A DNA stretch of 36,338 nucleotides from positions 1 through 36,338 of the forward strand of contig ONRU01000015.1 in assembly GCA_900320325.1 (NCBI GenBank), in the 5' to 3' direction. The translations under genes were made by a program, and so were the position numbers. Every line of letters begins with the position of its first letter. Position 1 is the first letter of the stretch. The notes beneath the pieces are model-generated. The model worked only from the letters and a program-made list of their open reading frames with translations. It was not told the DNA's origin and did no database searches. Source of the stretch: an uncultured Lachnospiraceae bacterium (GTDB taxonomy: Bacteria > Bacillota > Clostridia > Lachnospirales > Lachnospiraceae). Below are positions 8,064-15,770 of this stretch, piece after piece.

Positions 8064-8092
8064 TGAACCGGGAAGTCAGACTCCATGGTTCA
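8064..8092. repeat. Dispersed hairpin repeat, copy 1
   Basis: TGAACC at 8064-8069 pairs with GGTTCA at 8087-8092, enclosing GGGAAGTCAGACTCCAT. It begins on the base directly after the potassium channel stop codon. Copies 2 and 3 at 30285-30344 share the stem and the GTCAGACT loop. No T-run follows, so it is not a simple terminator. Confidence 0.75.
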
Positions 8093-8122
8093 CTCCATGG
8101 TCACGGCCGGCGCCATTTTTTC

Positions 8123-8150
8123 TTGACGGACAGGGCAGGAATGTTAAACT
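8123..8150 (+). promoter_or_regulatory. Promoter of the lipoprotein gene
   Basis: TTGACG (8123-8128), a 16-base spacer and TAAACT (8145-8150) precede the lipoprotein start by 40 bases. The -35 element is near consensus and the -10 is weaker. Confidence 0.5.
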
Positions 8151-8189
8151 GTTATATTGACAGCTGAAACACAAGAGCAGGAGGAATTT

Positions 8190-8837
8190 ATGAAAAAAGC
8201 AGCCATGTGGATCGTTTCCTTATTGTTAATATGCGGCCTGATGACAGGATGCGGCGGTTCCGCTTCGAAATTTGCCGGATCTTATAAGGGCACTGTTGAT
8301 ATGACGGATGTGTACCGCCAGGATTTCGAAGACTTTACAGGCGTTCCTTCCGAAGCATCCTGCAGTGTGGAGGTTTCGCTCACCCTGGCGGAAGAGGACA
8401 AACAGAAGACCTTTACCATGTCCGCGGATCCGGAGGTCATCAAACAGGCCATCTCTGATGAGATCGACAGCCGCGCGGAAGAAGTCTTCAATGCCATCAT
8501 GGAAAGCATGGATGTGCGTCAGGAGCAGTACCCCCAGATCGTAGAGACCATGGATGAGTATGATACCGTAGAGGAAATGCAGAATGCCGTTATAGAAGAA
8601 AAGAAGGCGGAGATCGAAGAGAGGATCGACGTTTCCGAATATCAGAAGCTGCTGAACCGGACCGGTACCTTTGAATATGATAAAGAGACCGGCGTCATTA
8701 CCCTGCTGGATCAGTCGGAAACGGCAGGCACCATCACGGTGGAAGAAGGGCAGGACGGCAGCGGCAGGACCTATACCCTGCGCGCGGGAGACCTTGAGAC
8801 TGTCCTGACAAAGGAAGAGGCGGAAGAAAGCAAGTAA
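8190..8837 (+). CDS. Secreted lipoprotein of unknown function
   Basis: This 215-residue protein starts at the ATG at 8190 behind AGGAGGAA. It has a lipoprotein signal peptide (M-K-K, hydrophobic core, L-M-T-G-C lipobox with Cys21) and should be anchored on the outer face of the membrane. The mature part is rich in Glu and Asp. It has a probable beta-strand core after the signal, a long helical stretch (about 75-155) and C-terminal strands, the look of a small extracytoplasmic domain. I do not recognise the domain. The next gene starts only 24 bases after its stop and encodes the rhomboid protease, so the two are probably co-transcribed. Confidence 0.85.
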   Translation: MKKAAMWIVSLLLICGLMTGCGGSASKFAGSYKGTVDMTDVYRQDFEDFTGVPSEASCSVEVSLTLAEEDKQKTFTMSADPEVIKQAISDEIDSRAEEVFNAIMESMDVRQEQYPQIVETMDEYDTVEEMQNAVIEEKKAEIEERIDVSEYQKLLNRTGTFEYDKETGVITLLDQSETAGTITVEEGQDGSGRTYTLRAGDLETVLTKEEAEESK

Positions 8838-8861
8838 AGTTCCAGATCGGACCCGTATATC

Positions 8862-9886
8862 ATGATCAGAGAATTTGAACAACAACTCCTGCGCAAGGGC
8901 TACGTACGGACGGACAGCAGGCCGGAATGGATCCATATTTTTATTAAAGAGGAGGCGGACGCGGCCGCGCCGGGCGGCTGGACCGTCAGCCGGGTCGTGG
9001 CCTGTGTGGACCTGAAGAAGGATACGGGCCTGGTCAGTGAGCAGATTCCCATCATCCGGAGCCGGCTGGGACAGGCCTACCGTCTGACCAATGCCTCCAT
9101 GCAGACCCTGTTCATCCTCTTTTCCGCGGACGTGGAGAGCGGCAGGAAAATCAGTACGGAAAATGAATATTGCTGGTTCGTGGACGAAGTCCATAACCGC
9201 CTGATCCTGTTCGAGAATCAGCCTTCGGATTTTGACGGCCTGCGTCAGACCGCGGAGGAGATTACGGCAGCCGGGACATCCGGGACAGGCAGACGCGCGC
9301 AGGAGCGTCCGAAACAGTCCGCGGTCCCTTCCGGGAAATGGAAGGAGGCGGTCCGCTGGGCACTGGTCGGACAGAAAAAGCACTTTGTTACCTGTGCCAT
9401 TGTCGTGATCAACCTGATCACCTATCTGGTCCTGAGCCTTGGCGGTAATCTGGAGAATTCCGACTACATGATCCGTGTCGGCGGCATGTTCCCGGAACTG
9501 GTCCTGGGCAGCGGCCAGTGGTGGCGCCTGCTGACCTGTACCTTTCTCCATTTCACGCCATCCCATCTGATCAACAACATGATCATCCTCTACTTCCTGG
9601 GAAAACAGCTGGAGGAGGCGGCGGGCACGCCGGAGCCTCCGGCGCCATCTTCGGCGTCATGGGAGGCATGTTCATGGTCATCCTCCTGCATAAAGGACGG
9701 TACAGGGGCATGAACATGCAGCGGATGCTTTTCATGCTCTTTCTCTGTATTTATGAAGGATTCACTTCGGCGGGGGTCGACAACGCCGGCCATATAGGAG
9801 GCCTGCTGACAGGAACGGCTGTGACCTTCCTGCTGTACGGTATTCCTTTTATTTATGAACAGCACGAGAAACAGGAGAAAAGTTGA
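8862..9886 (+). pseudogene. Rhomboid-family intramembrane serine protease, broken by internal deletion and frameshift
   Basis: The first frame (8862 to about 9620) gives a soluble N-terminal region of about 165 residues and a membrane helix. It is followed by the rhomboid block W-W-R-L-L-T and H-x-x-x-N (H-L-I-N-N-M, then Y-F-L-G-K). It then runs into meaningless sequence and stops at 9713. A second frame gives the rest of the protease from about 9620 to 9886: G-A-S-G with the catalytic Ser, and N-A-G-H-I-G-G with the catalytic His. In rhomboids these blocks are normally separated by one membrane helix of about 30 residues, here missing. A deletion of that helix with loss of frame explains it better than a single-base error. 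The last bases overlap the next gene's TTG start (TTGA). Confidence 0.85.
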
Positions 9887-10488
9887 AGAAAAAGACCCAT
9901 AGTTTTTTCGCGACCATCGCGAGAATGAAATATATAGAGCGCTGGGCCCTGATGCGCAATTCCAGGCCCGAGAACCTCAGCGAGCACGCCGCGGAGGTGG
10001 CCATGATCGCCCATGCCCTCTGTGTCATTGGCAACGCCCGTTACGGACGGCATCTGGACGCCGACAGGGCGGCCCTGATCGGTATTTACCATGACGCCTC
10101 CGAGATCATCACGGGAGATATGCCGACGCCGGTCAAGTATTATAACCGCCATATCCGGGACGCCTACCGGGAAGTCGAGGCAGCGGCGGAGGACCATCTG
10201 CTGCAGCGCCTGCCGGAGGACCTGCGGCCGGTCTATGAGGAGATCTTCCGGCAGGATACGGAGGACGAAGACGAGCGCTACATGCGCCGGCTGGTCAAGG
10301 CGGCGGACAAGCTGTCAGCCCTGATCAAGTGCATGGAGGAGGAGAACTCCGGCAACCGGGAATTCCGCACGGCCAAGGAAAGTACCCTGCGGTCCATCGA
10401 AAAGATGGCGGAGGACCTGCCGGAGCTGACGGATTTCCTGACAGAATTCCTGCCTCCTTACGGCCGGACCCTGGATGAACTGGGCTGA
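9883..10488 (+). CDS. yfbR: YfbR-like 5'-deoxynucleotidase, HD domain
   Basis: This HD-superfamily phosphohydrolase resembles YfbR, which removes phosphate from deoxynucleoside 5'-monophosphates and so takes part in nucleotide pool balance. It has 201 residues. The metal ligands are visible as H35 in S-E-H-A-A-E, the H-D pair at 70-71 in Y-H-D-A-S-E, and an Asp in A-A-D-K-L. The conserved block after the HD pair is G-D-M-P-T-P-V-K-Y-Y. The start is TTG at 9883 behind AGGAGAAAAG, overlapping the rhomboid stop by four bases. An ATG at 9925 is possible but would remove the family-typical F-F-A-x-x-x-R-M-K-Y start. Confidence 0.88.
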   Translation: MKKKTHSFFATIARMKYIERWALMRNSRPENLSEHAAEVAMIAHALCVIGNARYGRHLDADRAALIGIYHDASEIITGDMPTPVKYYNRHIRDAYREVEAAAEDHLLQRLPEDLRPVYEEIFRQDTEDEDERYMRRLVKAADKLSALIKCMEEENSGNREFRTAKESTLRSIEKMAEDLPELTDFLTEFLPPYGRTLDELG

Positions 10489-10544
10489 AAATGCCCGGCC
10501 CGGCAGGATACGCCTGTCAGGATAAGAACAGAATAGAAAAAAGA

Positions 10545-10584
10545 AAAACGGCTGCGGGCAGTTTAAACTGTCCGCGGCCGTTTT
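10545..10584. terminator. Bidirectional terminator between yfbR and the vanZ-like gene
   Basis: AAAACGGC-T-GCGG and CAGTTT pair with AAACTG, CCGC and GCCGTTTT. Both arms carry A/T runs, so it can act on both strands. The stop codon of the minus-strand vanZ-like gene (10563) lies inside the stem. Confidence 0.85.
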
Positions 10585-11258
10585 ATGTGCCGCTTCCTGT
10601 AATCGAAGAACCACAGGAGAAGACCGTAAAGCAGGGCGCCGATGGCGGTGCCCAGAGTATTGTTCATGATATCATCCAGGTCATAGCAGCCCATGTGATA
10701 ATGGAGCTGGATGGCTTCCGTCGCGCAGGACAGGAGAAAGCCGGCCAGGATCGTCTTCCACAGGAGCAGGCCCCGGCTGAACCAGCCGAAGGCGTAGGGC
10801 AGCAGATAGCCCAGGGGGATATAAAGGAGTATGTTCAGGAAGATTCCTTCCAGAGGCTCCGTGGAAATAATATGGACAGTGGACAGGCCGCCCGACCAGT
10901 CCGCGTGCAATAGCTGCTGCAGCGTATAAAGGGGGCCGTAGTCAAAGACCATGGAATGACGGTAGGCGAAAAAGGCCTCATCCTGGATCCGGTAGTAGGA
11001 ATCGACGCTCCGGTTCAGCAGGGTAAAATACATGTTTCCATATAAATAGATCAGGAGAAGGGCCCAGCGGAAAGGGAGCAGGGGCCGGTGGCGGACCGTC
11101 AGGCCGGACAGGAGCGCCAGAAGGGCGGCGGTTCCGAAAACGACCAGACCGATTACCAGGACCTGTTTTGTAAAATAAGGCCGCAGGCCCGAAAAACCCT
11201 CCAGAAGATGGGTCTCCTCCAGGAAGCGGCTGACATTATATAAAAACTGTTCAGGCAT
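10563..11258 (-). CDS. VanZ-like family membrane protein
   Basis: This polytopic membrane protein of 231 residues has the VanZ-like domain in its second half: N-I-L-L-Y-I-P-L-G-Y, then T-E-A-I-Q-L, then D-x-D-D-I-M-N-N-T-L-G-T-A-I-G. About five hydrophobic segments can be drawn. The founding VanZ gives low-level teicoplanin resistance by an unknown mechanism; most VanZ-like proteins of Clostridia are uncharacterised and not linked to resistance. The start at 11258 follows GGAGGTATTAC. It is a single-gene unit convergent with yfbR, and its 3' end forms half of the terminator. Confidence 0.88.
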   Translation of the reverse strand: MPEQFLYNVSRFLEETHLLEGFSGLRPYFTKQVLVIGLVVFGTAALLALLSGLTVRHRPLLPFRWALLLIYLYGNMYFTLLNRSVDSYYRIQDEAFFAYRHSMVFDYGPLYTLQQLLHADWSGGLSTVHIISTEPLEGIFLNILLYIPLGYLLPYAFGWFSRGLLLWKTILAGFLLSCATEAIQLHYHMGCYDLDDIMNNTLGTAIGALLYGLLLWFFDYRKRHIKRPRTV

Positions 11259-11677
11259 GTAATACCTCCATTTAAGTACTATCTATTGTAAATCATTTCA
11301 GAATATCTCATTTCAGATGTCAGAAACACCATACAGATGGATTCGAGCCTTAAGTATAGCATCGGGTCCGCAGGCCATGCCGCAGGAATTGTTAATCCCT
11401 GCGGTTTTTTTATTGGAAATAACTGGAAACAGGAAGGACTCCCGGAGCAGATGCCGGAGTGAGGTCCGGCAGATAGTGCGGTACATTTCCGGGGCGCGGA
11501 AATGGCCGGTGCTAATGAATTTCCACCCCTTCGAAAATACTTGTATTAAACAATTTATAAAAGTTTATTAACATAGCATCAACAAGAGGGGAACACAAAA
11601 AACCCCCGGGAGAAACCGCTAAAGAACAGAAAGTTATAAAGGATCCGGAAGACCGGAAAGAACAAAGGAGGAAAAAA
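11259..11677 (+). promoter_or_regulatory. Control region of the glucitol operon
   Basis: No convincing gene is present in this 419-base gap; an 84-codon open frame at 11317-11571 has no ribosome site or recognisable product. It holds a terminator-like hairpin (11380-11411). It also holds an AT-rich stretch with TTGTAT at 11541-11546 and the motif TTTATAAAAGT at 11554-11564, which recurs upstream of the second PRD regulator. It ends with the AGGAGG ribosome site of the dehydrogenase gene. The exact promoter is unclear: TTGTAT with TTTATT (11564-11569) at 17 bases is one choice. Confidence 0.5.
11380..11411 (+). terminator. Leader terminator or attenuator upstream of the glucitol operon
   Basis: CCGCAGG (11380-11386) pairs with CCTGCGG (11398-11404), followed at once by seven T. 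No gene ends just before it on this strand. A second CCGCAGG at 11368-11374 could pair with the same 3' arm, giving an alternative structure. It could end a short transcript or attenuate the operon. Confidence 0.6.
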
Positions 11678-12475
11678 ATGAGTAACTGGTTAAATCTTGA
11701 AGGCAAAGTTGTTATCGTCACAGGCGGCGCGTCCGGTATCGGCAAACACGTAGTCAGCTGCCTCCAGGCAGCCGGCGCCAACGCGGTCATCGTTGATATG
11801 AGCGTCAAGACCGGAGATGAGATCGACGGAGCTTACTGCGTAGCATGTAACGTAACAGATCCCGCAAGTGTCCAGGCTATGGCAGACGCGGTCGTCGCGA
11901 AATACGGCACCATCGACGCGGTCGTCAATAACGCCGGCATCAACATGCCCCGCCTGCTGGTCGATGTACAGGGCGAGCATCCCGAGTACGAACTCAGCGT
12001 TGACTCCTTTGACAAGATGTTCGGCGTCAACGTCAAGGGCCTCTTCCTGGTAGCCCAGGCCTGCGCCAGAGTCATGCTGAAGCAGGGCGGCGGCGTGATC
12101 CTCAACATGTCTTCCGAGTCCGGTAAAGAAGGTTCTCAGGGCCAGTCAGCATACTCCGCCACAAAGGGAGCCTGCGACAGCTTCACAAGATCCTGGGCCA
12201 AGGAGCTGGGCAAATACAACATCCGCGTCCTGGCAGTTGCCCCCGGCATCATGGAAGCGACCGGCCTGCGTACCCCCGCTTATAACGAAGCCCTGGCTTA
12301 TACCCGCGGCGTAAAGCCTGAGAATCTTTCCACTGACTACAGCAAGACCATTCCGCTGGGCCGTGACGGCAAGCTGGACGAGGTCGGCAACACAGTCGCT
12401 TTCCTGGTATCCGACAGGGCGAGCTACATCACCGGAACGACCATCAACGTCTCCGGCGGCAAGTCCAGAGGCTGA
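11678..12475 (+). CDS. srlD: Sorbitol-6-phosphate 2-dehydrogenase (short-chain dehydrogenase)
   Basis: This short-chain dehydrogenase of 265 residues should oxidise glucitol-6-phosphate to fructose-6-phosphate with NAD+. The cofactor motif T-G-G-A-S-G-I-G is at residues 15-22, N-N-A-G at 84-87, the catalytic Ser at 145-146 and Y159-x-x-x-K163. The C-terminal A-S-Y-I-T-G-T-T block and the P-R-L-L-V-D segment match the Gram-positive sorbitol-6-phosphate dehydrogenases. It leads an operon with gutM and the three PTS genes, which strongly supports the substrate. The start follows AAAGGAGGAAAAAA. Close SDR relatives act on other sugar acids or alcohols, so a related hexitol phosphate cannot be excluded. 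Confidence 0.88.
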   Translation: MSNWLNLEGKVVIVTGGASGIGKHVVSCLQAAGANAVIVDMSVKTGDEIDGAYCVACNVTDPASVQAMADAVVAKYGTIDAVVNNAGINMPRLLVDVQGEHPEYELSVDSFDKMFGVNVKGLFLVAQACARVMLKQGGGVILNMSSESGKEGSQGQSAYSATKGACDSFTRSWAKELGKYNIRVLAVAPGIMEATGLRTPAYNEALAYTRGVKPENLSTDYSKTIPLGRDGKLDEVGNTVAFLVSDRASYITGTTINVSGGKSRG

Positions 12476-12499
12476 TCCCCGCTTAAGGGAAACGGCAAT

Positions 12500-12519
12500 C
12501 GCTCCGGCAGACCGGAGCG
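12500..12519 (+). other. Intercistronic hairpin between srlD and gutM
   Basis: CGCTCCGG pairs with CCGGAGCG around a four-base loop. No T-run follows, so it more likely protects or processes the mRNA than ends it. It could give the dehydrogenase message a different stability from the rest. Confidence 0.55.
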
Positions 12520-12603
12520 GACAGAACACAATGTCAACGTAAATTTTTAAACACGGAGCGGGCACCGGACAGGGGCCCGCCCGGAGAACAAGGAGGGAAC
12601 ACG

Positions 12604-13053
12604 ATGTTACAGCTGGTTTTAGTAATTGCCATCGCATTCGTGCTGCAGGCACTTCTGTCAGGTATACAGATGAAGCATTTCTCAGATGAATTCGTCAAAT
12701 TGAGAAGGCAGGGGAAGGTCGCGGTCGGCCGGAAGGCAGGCGGATTCCATGCCGGCGCCATCGTCATGTTCCTGATCGATGACAAAGGCAAGATCCGAAA
12801 AGGAAAAAAACTGGAGGGCGTGACCTTCCTGGCAAGGGTCAAAGATTTCCCGGGATTCGAGGGAAGATACGTCGGTGATCTGAAAAAAGAAGATGGTCCC
12901 AGGAACCACAAAAATCTGGGCCTGGCCATGGAAGACGCCGCGCTGACCTACAGGAAGTTCACAAGAGGCGAAGTCATACCGGATCCGCCCTCACCCTTCC
13001 AGAAAGTCGGAATTGCCGCCAGAAATCTGTTCGGACGCAGATCCGCGGCCTGA
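12604..13053 (+). CDS. gutM: Glucitol operon activator GutM
   Basis: This 149-residue protein has one N-terminal hydrophobic segment (about residues 2-20) and a small soluble domain with G-R-K-x-G-G-F and F-x-G-F-E-G-R-Y blocks typical of GutM. In enteric bacteria GutM is a positive factor for glucitol operon expression. In Firmicutes it occurs in PRD-regulated glucitol operons, where its exact job is less clear. The N-terminal membrane segment suggests it is held at the membrane, perhaps near the PTS permease. It lies between the dehydrogenase and IIC genes with an AAGGAGGG ribosome site. Confidence 0.85.
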   Translation: MLQLVLVIAIAFVLQALLSGIQMKHFSDEFVKLRRQGKVAVGRKAGGFHAGAIVMFLIDDKGKIRKGKKLEGVTFLARVKDFPGFEGRYVGDLKKEDGPRNHKNLGLAMEDAALTYRKFTRGEVIPDPPSPFQKVGIAARNLFGRRSAA

Positions 13054-13142
13054 ACAGAATCCAGGTGTACCAAACAACCGGAGATCGGAAGATCTCGCAG
13101 GATGCTGTACATACATTATTCAATTAAGAAAGGTGGTAACAA

Positions 13143-13697
13143 ATGGATTTTATCGTCAAATTAGCTTCCGGTTTCATGAACCTCTTCGCACTCGGCGGCG
13201 CGCAGTTCGTCAGCTGGGTCACAGGAATCATCCCCCAGGTCCTGATGCTGCTCGTTCTGATGAACGCCATCATCGCCCTGGCCGGTGAAGACTCCGTCGG
13301 AAAGATCGCAAAGGTCTGTGCGGGCAACCCCATTCTCCGTTACGCGGTACTTCCCTTTATCTCCGCATTCATGCTGGGCAACCCTGTAGCGCTTTCCATC
13401 GGCAGATTCATGCCTGAGTTCTACAAGCCCGCCTTCTACGCTTCCGTAACTTATCACTGCCATACCAACAACGGTATTTTCCCTCACATTAATGCCGGTG
13501 AGCTCTTCGTATGGCTGGGCATCGCAAACGGTGTCACTGCTCTGGGACTTGACGTAACACCCCTGGCAGTCCGCTACCTCCTGGTCGGTCTTGTCGCCAA
13601 CTTCATCTCCGGCTGGGTCACAGAATTCACGACCATTTACGTTGAGAAGCAGCAGGGCGTGAAGCTGAACAGAAGCTTCACCAAGGAAGAAGCATAA
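13143..13697 (+). CDS. srlA: PTS glucitol/sorbitol transporter IIC component
   Basis: This membrane subunit (184 residues) is part of the glucitol permease. It is hydrophobic throughout, with about four membrane segments. It carries the family blocks G-A-Q-F-V-S-W, P-x-V-L-M-L-L-V-L-M-N-A and T-Y-H-C-H-T-N-N-G-I-F-P-H. As in E. coli SrlA, the membrane domain is split between this IIC protein and the C-terminal half of the IIB gene product. The start follows AAGGTGGTAAC. It sits between gutM and the IIB gene in one operon, with a gap of about 120 bases to the next gene that holds a short GACAG/CTGTC hairpin. Confidence 0.92.
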   Translation: MDFIVKLASGFMNLFALGGAQFVSWVTGIIPQVLMLLVLMNAIIALAGEDSVGKIAKVCAGNPILRYAVLPFISAFMLGNPVALSIGRFMPEFYKPAFYASVTYHCHTNNGIFPHINAGELFVWLGIANGVTALGLDVTPLAVRYLLVGLVANFISGWVTEFTTIYVEKQQGVKLNRSFTKEEA

Positions 13698-13815
13698 ATA
13701 AGACAGTTACATCCTGTCGGGATTGAAGATCAGTCTACATTGATATTCATAATTGTTTGGTAAATAAAACATCAGATTGAAAATCCGGTAGAGATCCGGT
13801 TGAAAGGAAAACAGA

Positions 13816-14838
13816 ATGGCAGAATTAAGAGCAATCCGTATCGAGAGAGGTCCCAGTGGTTTTGGCGGTCCCTTAACAATCGTTCCTACAGAGAAGAGAA
13901 ACAAAGTCATGTTCATCACCGGCGGCGGCGCGGAGCCCGAGTGCCTGGCCAAGATCGTAGAACTGTCCGGTATGACACCTGTAAACGGCTTCAAGACCTC
14001 CTGCCCGGAAGACGAGCTGGCAATGGTCATTGTTGACTGCGGCGGCACACTTCGCTGCGGCCTGTATCCCAAGAAGGGAATCCCGACCGCTAACGTAATG
14101 CCTACCGGCAAGTCCGGCCCCATGGCCCAGTACATCAAGGAAGACATTTATGTATCCGCAGTAGGCCCTAACCAGGTATCCCTGGCGGATCCCTCCGCAG
14201 CAGCCGCTGCCGCTGAAGCAGCAGAACCCGCAGCGGAAGAAGAAAAGAAGAGCGACGGCGTGAAGTACACCGGCGATCTGAGCATCTCCAAGACCCTGGC
14301 CCAGCAGGAAAAGAAGAGCTTCATTACTTCCCTCGGCCTCGGCGTAGGTAAAGTCGTCAATACCTTCTATCAGGCAGCCCGTGACGCGATCCAGACCTGT
14401 ATCATCACCCTCCTTCCCTTCATGGCTTTCGTATCCATGCTGGTAGGTATCATCAACGGTTCCGGTATCGGTACAGTCTTCGCGAAACTGATGCAGCCTC
14501 TGGCAGGCAACATCGTAGGCCTCCTGATCCTCGGCATCATCTGCTCCATCCCCGGCCTGTCCGCTCTGCTCGGACCCGGCGCCGTTATCGCCCAGATCAT
14601 CGGTACCCTGATCGGTGACCAGATCGCCCAGGGCAACGTTCCCCCGAGCCTGGCACTGCCTGCTCTGTTCGCCATCAACTGCCAGGGCGCCTGCGACTTC
14701 ATCCCCGTAGGTCTCGGCCTTGCGGAAGCGGAACCCGAAACCATCGAGGTCGGTGTCCTGTCCGTCATGTACTCCCGTTTCCTGACCGGCTGGATCCGTG
14801 TCCTGATCGCCTACTTCGCCAGCTTCGGCCTCTATTGA
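13816..14838 (+). CDS. srlE: PTS glucitol/sorbitol transporter IIB component (with second membrane half)
   Basis: This 340-residue protein joins a cytoplasmic IIB domain (about 1-122) to a membrane IIC half (about 175-340). The IIB domain carries [10 protein letters not shown]. Cys75 is the expected phosphate carrier, receiving phosphate from IIA and passing it to the incoming hexitol. An Ala/Glu-rich linker (about 125-150) separates the halves. The membrane part has the [13 protein letters not shown] block and [10 protein letters not shown] near the end. The length matches SrlE. The start follows GAAAGGAAAACAG. Confidence 0.93.
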   Translation: MAELRAIRIERGPSGFGGPLTIVPTEKRNKVMFITGGGAEPECLAKIVELSGMTPVNGFKTSCPEDELAMVIVDCGGTLRCGLYPKKGIPTANVMPTGKSGPMAQYIKEDIYVSAVGPNQVSLADPSAAAAAAEAAEPAAEEEKKSDGVKYTGDLSISKTLAQQEKKSFITSLGLGVGKVVNTFYQAARDAIQTCIITLLPFMAFVSMLVGIINGSGIGTVFAKLMQPLAGNIVGLLILGIICSIPGLSALLGPGAVIAQIIGTLIGDQIAQGNVPPSLALPALFAINCQGACDFIPVGLGLAEAEPETIEVGVLSVMYSRFLTGWIRVLIAYFASFGLY

Positions 14839-14856
14839 TTGAATCCATAACGACCA

Positions 14857-14891
14857 CCGCCGTCCTTCATGGCTGCAGCCATGGAGGGCGG
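14857..14891 (+). other. Intercistronic stem-loop between srlE and srlB
   Basis: CCTTCATGGC pairs with GCCATGGAGG (one G-U) around a TGCA loop, extended by CCGC/GCGG. No T-run follows. The 225-base gap to the IIA gene holds no other gene. The hairpin probably sets mRNA stability or processing, so that the IIA message differs in amount. Confidence 0.6.
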
Positions 14892-15063
14892 TACAGATAA
14901 AAGAAATCCAGATCCATACACACAGCGGGCAGAATACCTCGCTTTACGTCAGCATTCAGAATCAAAAAGCAGCATAGAGAACTGAACCATAGAGAAAAGT
15001 AACACAGAATAAAATACAGAAGACACACATTGCCGGTTCGTGTACGGCAAGGGGAGGAATACA

Positions 15064-15438
15064 ATGAAAGTTATTTACAGAAACCAGGTCAAGGCAACCG
15101 GCAGCAGCGTGGATGAGTTCAAAGGATCCGGCATGTTCATTATCTTCGGCGATAACGCCCCCGAAGAGCTCAGGGATTACTGCTATTCCGTAAACATCAA
15201 TCCGATCAATGGCGAGTTGAAGGCAGGACAGTTCCTGATCATTGATGACCAGGCCTATGAAATCACCTGTGTCGGCCCGGAGGCGCCCGTAACACTGGCA
15301 GGCCTCGGACATATGACCGTCAGCTTCACCGGACTGACTGAACCCGAGATGATGGGAACCCTGTATGTAAAACTGGCACCCGGACAGACCGAGCCCGATA
15401 TGGGGATCGGCACCATGTTCCTGGTAGTGGAGCCCTGA
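15064..15438 (+). CDS. srlB: PTS glucitol/sorbitol transporter IIA component
   Basis: This cytoplasmic phosphocarrier (124 residues) of the glucitol permease should take phosphate from HPr and hand it to the IIB cysteine. The family blocks are present: F-G-D-N-A-P-x-E-L-x-D-Y-C, N-G-E-L-K-A-G and L-G-H-M-T-V-x-F-x-G. The start at 15064 follows GGGGAGGAA; a frame extension to 15040 lacks a ribosome site. The protein has only one histidine, H83 in L-G-H. Residue 43, the position I recall as the phosphorylated His in E. coli SrlB, is Val here. So either H83 carries the phosphate in this branch, or the protein is not a normal carrier. Last gene before the operon terminator. Confidence 0.9.
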   Translation: MKVIYRNQVKATGSSVDEFKGSGMFIIFGDNAPEELRDYCYSVNINPINGELKAGQFLIIDDQAYEITCVGPEAPVTLAGLGHMTVSFTGLTEPEMMGTLYVKLAPGQTEPDMGIGTMFLVVEP

Positions 15439-15481
15439 TCCATCGGTTCCACCGGCGGAAATACAGCCTGCCCCGGATGAT

Positions 15482-15522
15482 CCCGGTCCTGCGGCCTGAC
15501 CGGCAGGACCGGGAATAATTTT
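15482..15522 (+). terminator. Terminator of the glucitol operon
   Basis: CCCGGTCCTG (15482-15491) pairs with CAGGACCGGG (15504-15513), followed by AATAATTTT. It separates the PTS genes from the regulator gene. Confidence 0.8.
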
Positions 15523-15590
15523 AATTATGGATCATGATTGAGGAAATCCGTTTCCCGAAGTGTTCCTTTACGTTATTCATTTTGGAAATA

Positions 15591-15770
15591 TTGACAGGAA
15601 ATGCGTATTTGGAACATAGGGAACATCATCTATATTTGTAAATTATCGATCCAAAAAATCTGTATTTGTAATTTCCGTTCAACTGGAAAAATATGGCATT
15701 AATGACAGGATTGTTTTTCGTTAGAATGTTTTCAGGTTTGTGTACTATTTTAAAAAGGGCGGGATGATTT
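15591..15770 (+). promoter_or_regulatory. Control region of the first PRD regulator
   Basis: A consensus TTGACA (15591-15596) may be a -35 element with AACATA (15613-15618) as a weak -10. Three related motifs follow: TATTTGGAA (15606-15614), TATTTGTAAATT (15633-15644) and TATTTGTAATTT (15663-15674), the last two exactly 30 bases apart on the same face of the helix. They could be regulator sites. The remaining leader to the start codon shows no gene. Confidence 0.45.

Noticed and set aside
8226..9566. 446-codon antisense frame over the lipoprotein and rhomboid genes
   Set aside because: It spans two genes with good starts and motifs on the other strand and has no domain of its own.
9600..9660. 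Programmed frameshift or translational bypass in the rhomboid gene
   Set aside because: Sequence is missing rather than inserted: a whole helix is absent, so recoding could not restore a normal protein.
11317..11571. 84-codon frame before the glucitol operon
   Set aside because: It runs through a terminator hairpin and the promoter region and has no ribosome site.
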